NCBI GenBank assembly: GCA_963664665.2
Contig: CAXXMH010000004.1
Span: 744,001 to 808,000 of the forward strand
DNA from: Bin55 sp963664665
GTDB lineage: Bacteria; Pseudomonadota; Gammaproteobacteria; Pseudomonadales; Azotimanducaceae
DNA: 64,000 nucleotides
Direction of reading: 5' to 3'
Each line of letters opens with the position of its first letter. Positions within the stretch are counted from its first letter, which is position 1. The notes under the pieces were generated by a model. It worked only from the letters and a program-made list of their open reading frames with translations. It was not told the DNA's origin and made no database searches. Shown here in pieces: positions 34,800 to 44,129 of this stretch. Position numbers and translations under genes: made by a program.

Positions 34800-35947
34800 G
34801 TTGTGCCTCGCAATCTGGAGAGCGTAGCCACGAGTTTGATGAACTCACGTTGTCCAGACCACGCGTTGGTGTGAAGGGATGTTCTGATTTCGTCGACCGA
34901 ATGCCCGCTTGTACTCGAGATTCGCTCGTAATCTGACTGTGTAAAGCGTGTCTTAGTGTGACCTAGGATCTCGGTTCGTAATGGATTTAGCTGCTCTAGC
35001 GAATTAGCTGATTGCCAACGGAAGATTGCTTTTCTCAATAGGTAGTCCTCAAGCGCATTCTCGTACCGTTCTGTGCTCACCCTGACTGGCTGGTCGCGTG
35101 GAATTCGATTCCAAAGCCACCAAATAAGAAGAATCGCGAACGCGATGATGGAATGGGGGAACCACTGCCAGAGGTGCCTATATAGGGGTTGCGTTTCAGC
35201 ACCGTCTAGCCAAGCGAGCCACGTAGTTGTTGCAGATTCGTGCACGACAAGATCCAGAAGGAACTGAGCGTTGTCGTGACATTGAAGGAGGTTATTGCGC
35301 CATTGTCTAAGACCGGTGAGGATGACGAGTCTTCCAGATCCCCATTGACGAACGACATAGATGGAAGATCTAGATGAACTAATATCGCCGCTTAGCGACA
35401 GTACATAGCTTGTCGCTAGGTCAACTCGATAGTCGTGGTCAGCGAGTTCAGAAATCGTTACAGTGTTTGCAAGATCAGTGCACGTGACGTCAGAATGATG
35501 GATGTCTGGAGAGGGTGTGCGCACTGCTTTGCGATTTGAATTAGCAACGAGTCTGATCGACTGATGTTCGAGAATTCGATCGTAATAATCACCATCTTCC
35601 GCGTAAAGCGTCGTCGGTTGATATATCAATGTACCTCCGGCTGCTACCCAATCGAACAAGCGTTGTGACTCGTCTGGAGTGAAATTACCCGTCTGGTTTG
35701 TCATCAAAATCACATCAGAACTAGCCAATGCAAAGTCAAGATTCGATGCATCGCCATATCGCTCGATGTTTATGTCGTGTCTCTCGAGAAACATTTCCGC
35801 AGCCAAGTACGGATTGATCAATGCCTTAGGGCCATAAAACGGTCCGATCGAAGTGGAACTCCATGGAATCAGCCATAAATACAAGCCGAGTGGAATCGCA
35901 ATCGCGACGAAGACAGTTAACGGAACGTTGTATCGGATAAATTTCAC
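34796..35947 (-). CDS. DUF4350 domain membrane protein
   Basis: 383 residues. N-terminal helix (PLTVFVAIAIPLGLYLWLIPW), then a DUF4350-type extracytoplasmic domain (ALASSDVILMTNQTGNFTPDE, with FDWVAAGGTLIYQPTTLY), a second helix (FPHSIIAFAILLIWWLWNRIPR) and a cytoplasmic C-terminal helical region. It lies between DUF4129 and moxR with overlapping or near-overlapping ends. Function unknown; a constant member of this operon type. Confidence 0.85.
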   Translation of the reverse strand: MKFIRYNVPLTVFVAIAIPLGLYLWLIPWSSTSIGPFYGPKALINPYLAAEMFLERHDINIERYGDASNLDFALASSDVILMTNQTGNFTPDESQRLFDWVAAGGTLIYQPTTLYAEDGDYYDRILEHQSIRLVANSNRKAVRTPSPDIHHSDVTCTDLANTVTISELADHDYRVDLATSYVLSLSGDISSSRSSIYVVRQWGSGRLVILTGLRQWRNNLLQCHDNAQFLLDLVVHESATTTWLAWLDGAETQPLYRHLWQWFPHSIIAFAILLIWWLWNRIPRDQPVRVSTERYENALEDYLLRKAIFRWQSANSLEQLNPLRTEILGHTKTRFTQSDYERISSTSGHSVDEIRTSLHTNAWSGQREFIKLVATLSRLRGTT

Positions 35948-35950
35948 GGG

Positions 35951-37366
35951 CTATCTTGGGGCGACGTGTCTTTCGAATCGCTGCAATGCAGACCGGAAAC
36001 GTTCGTCACTCGGCGTGGCATTGGCGTAAGCCATTTGCATCCAAAGCTGTGTTATCTCAAGAAGCGTGTCGCGCGCATCTTCCTGAATGTCCCGCGTTTT
36101 TCTAATACACTCTCCTTCCGTATCGCATTCCTTGATATTGCATGTGAACTTCGCGTCCACGTAATTCACAGAAGCACTGTAGAGGAGCGATAGAGACTCC
36201 CTTATTTCCCGGTTTGACCAGTGCCGCTGGATGGTCTGAAGAAGGTTCGTAGGAAGTGACTTTATCCTGCTAGACTGAGTGAAATCTGGCTCTTTCTCGC
36301 GCCTTCTAAAAGTCCCCGATCCGTAGGAGACATGAAACTTGTAGAAGAGAAACACGAACCCGACGATCAGTGCGCCGATTAGGATGAATTTCAGAATCCA
36401 TGAAAGTACCGCACTACCTATGCCCGTTTGAATACGTCTGGGTTCGACGTCCTCGGTTCGAAAGAGGTCTTGAAAGTACTCGCTTAGGTGTTCAGGTACC
36501 GAGATCGTCTTTGTTTGATTGAACTCAGGAGAGTCGAGCACTTCTGACAGAACTGCATCGACTTCGTTCTCCGACTCGCTCGCAATCGTTTCGAGTCCAG
36601 GTAGAACCAGTAACGCACCGACAACTAGCACGCCTAATCGATTGACGACTTTCTTAAATCCCAGCTCAAGGTCCCAACCTTCCTTGATAGTCCGACGGTT
36701 TAAATACGTGGCGAAGCCCACGGAAACATAAAACACAGCGGATATCCCCATCGCGACGAAAATCGCGCTGAGGAGAAAGATGGACTCTTGTTTGCTGATC
36801 TCGTTGATATTAAGAATCTTCAGGACGCCGGAGTAAGCTGAATTGAAGTCACTCTGAGTGAGGAAATAAAAAAGCGCGATAAGCGCAAGAACAATGATTG
36901 TTTCAATCATCAATCCGAATAGCGAAACGATTGCGGCGACACGGTTATCGCTAGCGTATAACCACTCGCGTCGTTGGGATTGAGAATTGAAATCTAGTTC
37001 TTCAAGCGCGTCGATCGGTGTATTTTCCGATCTACGCCAGGAAAATCGAAATACGGTGAGGTAGAACCATAGACGTGTATCTGTAAAACCTCTAAGGATC
37101 CCGCTTATTGTTAATCGCCCATCGAAAATGAAGATCGAAAGCGCCATGAGCACCGCTCGTTCGTAGAGAGGCTTGAACCACCATAGAAAGAGAAGCTGAA
37201 TTAAGAAGCGCTCAAACTGCATCGCGATAAAAAAGAACGGCAAGGCTACTAGAAGCCAAGCTATCGCTAACGAAGGGAACCAACGCACGGCTAGCTTCGT
37301 ACCCAGATCGGCAGATTCCCACATGGTTCGTGGTTTAAGTGCGACTTGTAGTCGTTCGATCTGCAT
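35951..37366 (-). CDS. DUF4129 domain multi-pass membrane protein
   Basis: 471 residues from ATG 37366 (MQIERLQVALKPRTMWESADLG), which matches the usual opening of these proteins. A longer frame from 37417 is less likely. The start overlaps the SpoIIM-type gene by 32 bp. At least six hydrophobic segments precede a C-terminal cytoplasmic DUF4129 domain (REIRESLSLLYSASVNYV and ITQLWMQMAYAN). Function unknown; part of the MoxR operon. Confidence 0.8.
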   Translation of the reverse strand: MQIERLQVALKPRTMWESADLGTKLAVRWFPSLAIAWLLVALPFFFIAMQFERFLIQLLFLWWFKPLYERAVLMALSIFIFDGRLTISGILRGFTDTRLWFYLTVFRFSWRRSENTPIDALEELDFNSQSQRREWLYASDNRVAAIVSLFGLMIETIIVLALIALFYFLTQSDFNSAYSGVLKILNINEISKQESIFLLSAIFVAMGISAVFYVSVGFATYLNRRTIKEGWDLELGFKKVVNRLGVLVVGALLVLPGLETIASESENEVDAVLSEVLDSPEFNQTKTISVPEHLSEYFQDLFRTEDVEPRRIQTGIGSAVLSWILKFILIGALIVGFVFLFYKFHVSYGSGTFRRREKEPDFTQSSRIKSLPTNLLQTIQRHWSNREIRESLSLLYSASVNYVDAKFTCNIKECDTEGECIRKTRDIQEDARDTLLEITQLWMQMAYANATPSDERFRSALQRFERHVAPR

Positions 37367-38333
37367 TTCGACCAGTAAATATGAAGTAGCTAAGCGTGAA
37401 CACCCAAAGACAGCCACCGAACATGTACTTTATTTCCGGCGTTACAAATTGCAGCGAAGACCAGAATGCTTCGATGAACGCGGCAACTATGAACATGAAC
37501 GCGGCTCCGAGGACGATTTTGACAGCGCTGGAACCCGCTTGGCGCACTGCTTCACGGCGCGGCAAGCCGCCTGGATGAATAACGGCGTAGCCGAGCTTGA
37601 TTCCCGCGGCTCCCGAAAGGACGATCGCGGTTAACTCGAAGGCGGAATGACCCGCTACGAAGCTCAAGATCGCTGTTCCTAGTCCAATTACCGTCAGATG
37701 GTTTATGACCGCGGATATGAACAGTCCGTTGAAACCCAAAACCAGGATCGAAGGAAGACAGAATAAGACACCGGTAGCGAACACTCTCAATCCAATTTGG
37801 GTGTTGTTGAATATATAAAACCCAAACATGGCTATGTCGGATGCGCCGGATCGTTCCCGTCCCAGTCGTTCATGACTCGTCGAATACATGCGTTCGATTT
37901 GCTGTAGTTGTCCTGGATTCAGGACGCTCGTAACGTAATGTGGACTGTATTGAATCATCGCACCGATCACGAATGCAGGTAGAAGGAACGAGATTGCTGC
38001 GACGAGTACGAAATAGCGTGCCCGTCTCACTTCTCGAGCAAATCCGGCGACAAAGAACTCGACGACGTTGTCCAGCGGATTGCTTTGGCTCTTGTGAAGA
38101 ATGAAGTGGCCGCGGGTCACGAGTTCATTGAGACGTTCGACTAGCGCGAGACTGTAACCGCGATTCTTGGCGAGCGCTAAATGTTTCGAGATCAGTTCAA
38201 ACTGATCAATGAACCGATCCCGTTCCTGACTGCTCATGTCGCGACGTGTCGCGACACGCTCGAAATTGGCAAGTTGCTCAGCAAATTCGATCCACAGATC
38301 TTCGTGGTTCTTCTCGAAGAATGTCTGTTTCAT
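37335..38333 (-). CDS. Stage II sporulation protein M-like (SpoIIM family) membrane protein
   Basis: 332 residues. The N-terminal cytoplasmic region (FEKNHEDLWIEFAEQL) is followed by five or six membrane helices: VEFFVAGFAREVRRARYFVLVAAIS, FNNTQIGLRVFATGVLFCLPS, FVAGHSAFELTAIVLSGAAGIKLG. This is the SpoIIM domain found in non-sporulating bacteria next to RDD and MoxR genes. It overlaps the RDD gene by 4 bases upstream. Confidence 0.88.
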   Translation of the reverse strand: MKQTFFEKNHEDLWIEFAEQLANFERVATRRDMSSQERDRFIDQFELISKHLALAKNRGYSLALVERLNELVTRGHFILHKSQSNPLDNVVEFFVAGFAREVRRARYFVLVAAISFLLPAFVIGAMIQYSPHYVTSVLNPGQLQQIERMYSTSHERLGRERSGASDIAMFGFYIFNNTQIGLRVFATGVLFCLPSILVLGFNGLFISAVINHLTVIGLGTAILSFVAGHSAFELTAIVLSGAAGIKLGYAVIHPGGLPRREAVRQAGSSAVKIVLGAAFMFIVAAFIEAFWSSLQFVTPEIKYMFGGCLWVFTLSYFIFTGRNADRTTTSRT

Positions 38334-39040
38334 GTCCCGATTCGAATACCTTGCGCAACGGCAAGTACTTCAATAACCGCTTCGTGTCCCTGTTTACCAA
38401 GCAATGGAAGCAAGGTCTCCGCTAGTTCGATCGCTCGTTCTGATGACAAGTCAGAAATGCGCTCTTGGAAAGATAGGAAGAGCAACCTATCTTCTGCCGT
38501 AAGACCTTCAGGGACACGAATGGCGCGATGGACGTCAACAATTTGCCGAACTTTGCGCGGACGGTTATAGACGACGATTGTTCCCGCGACGATGTCACCC
38601 ACACGTTGATGGGTTCCAGTTAACGTCATGGTGATGATTCCGGTTAGATAGCCGAAGGGGAGAAAGTCAGCTACGAGTAACGTTGATCGAATTAGCGAGT
38701 TAGTCCATCCGATCGGTGTGCCGTCTGCGTTGACGGCACGCAATCCCATGTAATGCTTACCAGGCGTTATGCCGTTATTGAGTACTTCAAAGAGAACGTT
38801 ATATAGCCACCAAATGAAAAATCCTGCAACGGCAGCCAGTCCGAGACCTATGTTTCCGGTCGGTATTAAGAGAGCAAACAACGCAGAAACGATGAGAAAC
38901 CTAATCACATCGTCGATCAATCGAGCTATTCCTCGTATATAGACTCCGGCAATACGCAGCTCAATGCCAACACCTGTGAAAGTTTCGAGCTGTAGCGAGC
39001 TGTCAACTAAGGTGGTTTGAGCTGAGTGATCGCTTGACAT
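38330..39040 (-). CDS. RDD family membrane protein, first gene of MoxR operon
   Basis: 236 residues. RDD motif GIARLIDDVIRFLIVSALFALL, then FEVLNNGITPGKHYMGLRAV and RVGDIVAGTIVVYNRP. A C-terminal soluble helical stretch (ERISDLSSERAIELAETLLPLL) is extra compared with short RDD proteins. It opens the six-gene minus-strand operon RDD-SpoIIM-DUF4129-DUF4350-MoxR-DUF58. About 215 bp separate it from the divergent sulfatase gene, presumably holding both promoters. Confidence 0.88.
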   Translation of the reverse strand: MSSDHSAQTTLVDSSLQLETFTGVGIELRIAGVYIRGIARLIDDVIRFLIVSALFALLIPTGNIGLGLAAVAGFFIWWLYNVLFEVLNNGITPGKHYMGLRAVNADGTPIGWTNSLIRSTLLVADFLPFGYLTGIITMTLTGTHQRVGDIVAGTIVVYNRPRKVRQIVDVHRAIRVPEGLTAEDRLLFLSFQERISDLSSERAIELAETLLPLLGKQGHEAVIEVLAVAQGIRIGT

Positions 39041-39257
39041 TTCAATAGATCCTGACGAGGCAAACCGATATCCCTACACGCGGTAGCACGTGATAGACCA
39101 CGGACGCAACTTACTACCTTACTATAGCACGGTAGGCAGACCGTGAATTAGAGCGGTGTACCACATTCAAGAAAACGGCGGAAATCGTCAAGAATCGTGT
39201 CTTTGCTCTAATATGCGATGTACGTTCCTCCGATATTGCACTTGCTAGAAATCAAAC

Positions 39258-40802
39258 ATGACTAAACCGAATATCGTATTTGCGTTCGCTGACGATTGGG
39301 GAAGATACGCTAGCGCGTACGCGAAATTTGAAGGGCCGAGCTCGATTAATCATCTGATCGAGACACCCAATTTCGATCGCGTCGCGAGCGAAGGTGTGCT
39401 CTTCAGAAATGCCATAGTTCCAGCACCGTCTTGTACCCCGTGTCGAAGTTCGATTTTGTCCGGTCAGTACTTCTGGCAAACTGGACTAGGGGCAATCTTG
39501 CAAGGCGCTCAATGGGACGATTCGATTCCGACGTATCCTCTCGAACTCGAAGCACATGGGGATTATTTCATTGGGTATCAATACAAGGTCTGGTCACCTG
39601 GGCGCACCCTGAACGCGCCGTATGGGGCAACACGGACTCGTTATCAGTCGGCGGGAATCAACTTCAATCAGTTTTCTCATTGGGTCACACGTCACGCGAG
39701 TGACATGGGCGTCGAAGGGGCTAAGCAGGTGCTGTTTGACGAAACTCGAGCAAACTTCCGAGAGTTCTTGGAGGCACGTCCTGCGGATCGTCCATTCTGT
39801 TATTGGTGGGGACCTACGAACACTCACAGAACTTGGGAACGCGGTTCAGGAAAGGCGCTTTGGGGAATTGAACCAAGCGATCTTCAAGGGCGACTCCCGA
39901 AGTTCATACCTGACGTTCACGAAATTCGCGAAGATGCCGCTGACTATCTAGGCGAATGCTTAGCGGTCGACAAAGGGCTCGGAATCTTGTTGGAAGAGTT
40001 AGATCAACTTGGTGAGCTTGACAACACGTTGCTTGTCGTGAGTGGAGATCACGGTATACCGGGAATTCCTCGTGCGAAGTGCAATCTATACGACATTGGC
40101 TGCGAAGTTTCGCTCGCCGCTCGCTGGCCTAACCACATCTCGTCGGGACGCGTTGTTGAAGACTACGTGAATCTGATGGATCTTGCACCCACTTTTTGCG
40201 AGGCAGGTGGAATTCAAGTACCAGAAAGTATGACGGCAAATTCGCTAATGCCACTTCTGACAAGTGTCGAGAGCGGTCAAATTGATCCAACTCGCGATTT
40301 TGTCGTCACCGGCCGTGAACGCCACGTCGCATTCGCGCGCGAGAAGTACCTTCCGTACCCACAACGTGGGATACGAACCGAAGACTTTATCTACATCATT
40401 AACTTTGAACCAGATCGTTGGCCGATGGGCGATCCCAAAGGATTGGATCAGCCGAATGCAACACTGCCGTCATACCAGGAGCTTGCGTATGACACATTCG
40501 TCACGTATCCAGAGATTGATGCGAGTCCAACAAAGGCGTACATGATTCAACACCGAGAGGACTTGGACGTCGAGCCACTTTTCGAGCTTGGGTTCGGGAA
40601 ACGACCGCGTGAGGAACTCTATGACCTTAAACGAGACCCGGACTATATGGAGAACGTTGCCGACAAACCCGAGTACGACAACATACGTGGTGAACTTGAA
40701 GGAAGATTGCTGAAGGTCTTAGAAACGCAGAACGATCCGCGCTTGATGGAGCAACCGTGTCGGTATGAATTCGAGCCCTACGCTGGACCGCCGCAATCGT
40801 AG
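39258..40802 (+). CDS. Sulfatase, type I (formylglycine-dependent)
   Basis: 514 residues. Metal-binding Asp12-Asp13 in FAFADDWG, sulfatase signature C59-T-P-C-R63 within PSCTPCRSSILSG (Cys59 is the residue converted to formylglycine), and the second metal site VSGDHGIPG. It hydrolyses sulfate esters of sugars or small molecules. There is no signal peptide, so it appears cytoplasmic unless translocated unusually. The maturase is not in the window. It is close in arrangement to marine and host-glycan-degrading sulfatases, but the substrate is not predictable. Confidence 0.93.
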   Translation: MTKPNIVFAFADDWGRYASAYAKFEGPSSINHLIETPNFDRVASEGVLFRNAIVPAPSCTPCRSSILSGQYFWQTGLGAILQGAQWDDSIPTYPLELEAHGDYFIGYQYKVWSPGRTLNAPYGATRTRYQSAGINFNQFSHWVTRHASDMGVEGAKQVLFDETRANFREFLEARPADRPFCYWWGPTNTHRTWERGSGKALWGIEPSDLQGRLPKFIPDVHEIREDAADYLGECLAVDKGLGILLEELDQLGELDNTLLVVSGDHGIPGIPRAKCNLYDIGCEVSLAARWPNHISSGRVVEDYVNLMDLAPTFCEAGGIQVPESMTANSLMPLLTSVESGQIDPTRDFVVTGRERHVAFAREKYLPYPQRGIRTEDFIYIINFEPDRWPMGDPKGLDQPNATLPSYQELAYDTFVTYPEIDASPTKAYMIQHREDLDVEPLFELGFGKRPREELYDLKRDPDYMENVADKPEYDNIRGELEGRLLKVLETQNDPRLMEQPCRYEFEPYAGPPQS

Positions 40803-40834
40803 AATCGAGATTGTCGACATGGTAGGAGACTGAA

Positions 40835-41431
40835 ATGGCGCACTATCGACTGAGCATGGCGGTTTTTTTTCTGTTGTTTTTCGTCAGCCATCATCACATT
40901 TTTGCTGAAGAAACGACTGATGTTCCTGCGAAACCTATTAGCGACAAAGTCGCGCATGCAAAACTCCACAGCTGTGCGAATGCGGAAGATCGAGTCGGAA
41001 CCCTAACGCTACGTGAGCGAGTGTCGGATGAAGGACTCAAGTTAGTTGACGTTGAGTTAGAGATTTCAGGCGAGTCAATTGAACCGGGGAAACATGCCGT
41101 TCACATCCATGAAACTGCGAATTGCACACCCTGTGGCGCGGCGAAAGGACACTTCGATCCTGGTCCAAACTCAAACAGCAGTCCAGACGGTAACCACCCG
41201 TTCCATATGGGAGATTTGCCGAATGTCGAAGTTGATGGGAACCACCAGGGGACGCTGTCGACAACGACTTCTCGCATTACGTTGTCTGACGGACCCTTAT
41301 CGATATTTGATGCGGATGGAAGCGCCGTGATCGTACATGTTGGCGCCGACACCTATTGCTCGCAAGGTGAAGAAGCGGGGTGTGCAGGCGGAGCTCGAGC
41401 GGCTTGTGGGCTGATTCGACAGGTGGAGTAA
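40835..41431 (+). CDS. sodC: Cu/Zn superoxide dismutase SodC
   Basis: 198 residues with a signal peptide (MAVFFLLFFVSHHHIFAEE), so periplasmic. Copper ligands appear in HAVHIHETANC and the zinc loop in KGHFDPGPN and HPFHMGDLPNV; the C-terminal copper His region is IVHVGADTY, and the electrostatic/disulfide region includes AGGARAACGLI. It converts superoxide to hydrogen peroxide in the envelope. An AGGAG ribosome-binding site precedes the ATG. Confidence 0.93.
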   Translation: MAHYRLSMAVFFLLFFVSHHHIFAEETTDVPAKPISDKVAHAKLHSCANAEDRVGTLTLRERVSDEGLKLVDVELEISGESIEPGKHAVHIHETANCTPCGAAKGHFDPGPNSNSSPDGNHPFHMGDLPNVEVDGNHQGTLSTTTSRITLSDGPLSIFDADGSAVIVHVGADTYCSQGEEAGCAGGARAACGLIRQVE

Positions 41432-41568
41432 TCTTCGAATAGGTAAAAGAACACGTTTCTAGGAGCGGCGACTGTTTGTTAAGCACTGAAAAGAGGTGTG
41501 ACTTCAATAGTAGAATCACCGCTTACACAAAGTTATTGTTGACGTCGGCGTCGAAGGAGGATTTCTAA

Positions 41569-42753
41569 ATGCGTGACGTAGTAGTGGTAGATAGCGTAAG
41601 GACTGGCTTAGCCAAGTCGTTCCGCGGGAGCTTTAACCTAACAAGGTCGGACGACTTGCTCGCGCATCTGATCGACGGCTTGCTTGACCGAAACCCAAAA
41701 ATCTCACCTCAGGAAGTCGAAGACGTCGTTGTCGGTGCGGCAAGCCACGCAGGTGAACAGGACGGAAACCTTGCGCGACTCGCAGTAGTGTTGTCGAAAC
41801 TGCCGATTACGACGGCAGGGATGACGATCAACCGATTTTGTTCTTCAGGACTGCAGTCAATCGCAATCGCAGCGAATCAGATCGCATCCGGTCAGGCTCA
41901 GGTTGCTATCGCTGGTGGCGTTGATTCGATTTCGATGCGGAATCGTCAGACGCCTGGGAAAGCAGAGCAAAACAAGCGATTGATCGAAGAAAAGCCCGAG
42001 ATCTTCATGGCTATGGGGAATACAGCTGAGGTTGTTGCTCGACGCTATCAGGTGACCCGCGAAATGCAAGACCAATATGCACTGCAAAGCCAGCTCCGTT
42101 ATGCGGCGGCTGAGAGCGACGGTCGCATGAGCGAAGAAATCCTTCCTATGACGGTTGAGATGTTGAAAGTCGACAAAGAGACGAAGGAAGAAAGCCGTGA
42201 AACGGTTGTCGTCGCTAGTGACGAATGCAATCGCCCGAATTCGACGATGGAAGGCTTGAGTTCGTTGCCACCGGCTTTCGAAGAAGATGGGACGGTAACG
42301 GCAGGTAATGCGTCGCAGTTGTCTGACGGTGCTTCGATGACCATGCTCATGAGCGCTGAACGTGCTGAGCAACTCGGTGTAGAGCCTATGGGTATTTACC
42401 GTGGCTTTTCCGTTGCAGCGTGCGAACCTGACGAGATGGGTATTGGTCCTGTCTTCGCGATTCCACGCATGCTCGAAAACGCTGGTGTCCACCAAGACGA
42501 TGTCGACTTGTGGGAACTCAACGAAGCATTTGCTAGCCAGTGCGTGTATTGCCGAGATGAGCTAGGCATTGACAATGAAAAGTACAACGTCAATGGTGGG
42601 AGCATCGCAATCGGGCATCCGTTTGGAATGACGGGTTCTCGCTTGACCGGTTCGATTCTTCGTGAATTGAAGCGCCGTAATAAGAAATACGGTGTCGTCA
42701 CGATGTGTATCGGTGGCGGTCAAGGCGCAGCTGGTCTCTTCGAAGCCGTATAG
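41569..42753 (+). CDS. Thiolase (acetyl-CoA C-acyltransferase)
   Basis: 394 residues, full thiolase length. Nucleophile Cys91 in NRFCSSGLQS, His350 in AIGHPFGMTG, and acid/base Cys380 in VTMCIGGGQG; NEAFASQC is also conserved. It cleaves 3-ketoacyl-CoA to acetyl-CoA and a shortened acyl-CoA, or runs in reverse. A strong AAGGAGG site (41554-41560) lies 8 bp before the ATG. The enoyl-CoA hydratase and MaoC genes downstream suggest fatty acid or related acyl breakdown. Confidence 0.94.
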   Translation: MRDVVVVDSVRTGLAKSFRGSFNLTRSDDLLAHLIDGLLDRNPKISPQEVEDVVVGAASHAGEQDGNLARLAVVLSKLPITTAGMTINRFCSSGLQSIAIAANQIASGQAQVAIAGGVDSISMRNRQTPGKAEQNKRLIEEKPEIFMAMGNTAEVVARRYQVTREMQDQYALQSQLRYAAAESDGRMSEEILPMTVEMLKVDKETKEESRETVVVASDECNRPNSTMEGLSSLPPAFEEDGTVTAGNASQLSDGASMTMLMSAERAEQLGVEPMGIYRGFSVAACEPDEMGIGPVFAIPRMLENAGVHQDDVDLWELNEAFASQCVYCRDELGIDNEKYNVNGGSIAIGHPFGMTGSRLTGSILRELKRRNKKYGVVTMCIGGGQGAAGLFEAV

Positions 42754-42778
42754 CTAGCGTAGCTGTAAACTTAGTAGG

Positions 42779-42806
42779 TCGACGCGATGCCCTTGTGTCG
42801 CGTCGA
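42779..42806 (+). terminator. Perfect 9-bp hairpin after thiolase gene
   Basis: TCGACGCGA - 10 nt - TCGCGTCGA begins 26 bp after the thiolase stop. It lacks a T-run, so it may be an atypical terminator or an mRNA-protecting stem. Confidence 0.4.
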
Positions 42807-42878
42807 TCACTAACGATCCTAGGCCGATGTTCAACACGGCTAAATCCCGTATGAAGGGGGTTAAACTTCTCTCCTAAC

Positions 42879-43397
42879 ATGCGATCAAAAATCTTATTAG
42901 GCGTTCTTTTCGTCGTAATCGGCGCTTTCGCTTTAGGCGCTGACGATCCACCCTCGACGAAGGACGTTACCTCACGCGATACTGCGTCGAAGGACCTTTT
43001 ACAGCCGATCGTCCACTCGGCACGTTTGGGTGAGATCGATGCTGATACGCCGGTATACCGGTCGTACACGAACGCGGAAATAACCAATAAGCTGAATCAG
43101 ATCGCGCTGTTGACCGCGATTGAACGCAGAGAGTTGTTGCTTGAAGTCCATCGTCGTATAGAACGCGATGGCGAATTCAAGGTTGAAAAACATGAACGAC
43201 GCTTTGGTCAGGTCGTAAGTGATGAACCTGTACCAACTAGCGCCATTTCAGAAGCACCCGTGCTCGAGGAAATCGTGATACATCGCGTAGATTCCAAAGA
43301 GGACGAGATTGAGGCGATACGCGAAACAGAGGTGCGGAAGCCGCGACCACCTGTTCGTCGAGTGTCCACTGGCCGAGCCTATTCCTCGCAGCAATAG
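42879..43397 (+). CDS. Hypothetical exported protein upstream of response regulator
   Basis: 172 residues. An N-terminal signal peptide (ILLGVLFVVIGAFALGA) is followed by a polar, charged body without recognisable domain. ALLTAIERRELLLEVHRRIERDG is a probable amphipathic helix, and the C-terminus is basic and proline-rich (VRKPRPPVRRVST). It overlaps the 5' end of the response-regulator frame by 89 bp. Presumably exported; function unknown. Possible sensor-associated periplasmic factor by context only. Confidence 0.75.
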   Translation: MRSKILLGVLFVVIGAFALGADDPPSTKDVTSRDTASKDLLQPIVHSARLGEIDADTPVYRSYTNAEITNKLNQIALLTAIERRELLLEVHRRIERDGEFKVEKHERRFGQVVSDEPVPTSAISEAPVLEEIVIHRVDSKEDEIEAIRETEVRKPRPPVRRVSTGRAYSSQQ

Positions 43398-44124
43398 CGC
43401 TCAGGCTGCGCCTTCGGACCCGAAGGAATATTCGGGAGCACGCGTTTTAGTCGTTGACGACGACGCATTTATTCGAGAATCTCTTGCAACGCTTTTTACC
43501 CGTGAGGGCATGGAAGTCGTTACGGTTGGAAATGCGCGTGGATTAGATCGTGAGCTTTACAAACGCTCATTCGATCTGTTGATTCTCGATTTGATGTTAC
43601 CGGGTGAAGACGGTATGTCGATTGCGAAACGACTGAAGAAAGTTGACGGTATGCCGATCGTCATGCTCTCGGCAAAAGGTAGCGACGATGATCGCATCGC
43701 GGGTTTGGAAATCGGTGCAGACGATTACCTACCCAAACCATTTAATCCGCGAGAGCTTTTAGCGCGTATGGCAGCGGTTCTGCGCCGCTCGCGTCAAGGT
43801 ACGTCTCTTGAACAGGATCGTGTGCACATGTTCGGTCCGTTCGAGTTGAATATGCGTACGAAGGAACTGTGTAAGAATGGCGAATACGTAAGTCTTACCT
43901 CAGCGGATATTGAGCTATTGGCGCTGTTCGTAACCGAGCCGTTTAGGGTGCTTGATCGCGAGTTCATCTATACGCGACTGACAGGATGTCACCAGATGCC
44001 TGCAGGACGAAATGTTGATGTGCGAGTGACCCGATTACGCAGCAAAATCGAAGATAACCCCAACGATCCTAGTTACATCAAGACCGTGTGGGGCAAGGGG
44101 TACATGTTTCGCCCAGACGCCTAA
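43309..44124 (+). CDS. OmpR-family response regulator
   Basis: 271 residues if started at TTG 43309, the only canonical start in frame; the recognisable protein begins about residue 44 (ARVLVVDDDAFIRES). The receiver phospho-acceptor is Asp94 in LLILDLMLPGEDG; Lys in DDYLPKPFNPREL; a C-terminal winged-helix domain follows (FELNMRTKELC, VDVRVTRLRSKIEDNPNDPSYIKTVWGKGYMF). Normal OmpR proteins are about 240 residues, so the real start is probably downstream of the TTG at a rare codon, or the long overlap with the previous gene is real. The kinase gene starts 5 bp after. Confidence 0.9.
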   Translation: MRRYAKQRCGSRDHLFVECPLAEPIPRSNSAQAAPSDPKEYSGARVLVVDDDAFIRESLATLFTREGMEVVTVGNARGLDRELYKRSFDLLILDLMLPGEDGMSIAKRLKKVDGMPIVMLSAKGSDDDRIAGLEIGADDYLPKPFNPRELLARMAAVLRRSRQGTSLEQDRVHMFGPFELNMRTKELCKNGEYVSLTSADIELLALFVTEPFRVLDREFIYTRLTGCHQMPAGRNVDVRVTRLRSKIEDNPNDPSYIKTVWGKGYMFRPDA

Positions 44125-44129
44125 ACGGC

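Noticed and set aside
41857..42495. 212-codon minus-strand frame within the thiolase gene
   Set aside because: It lies fully opposite a confident thiolase with all catalytic residues; no family features.
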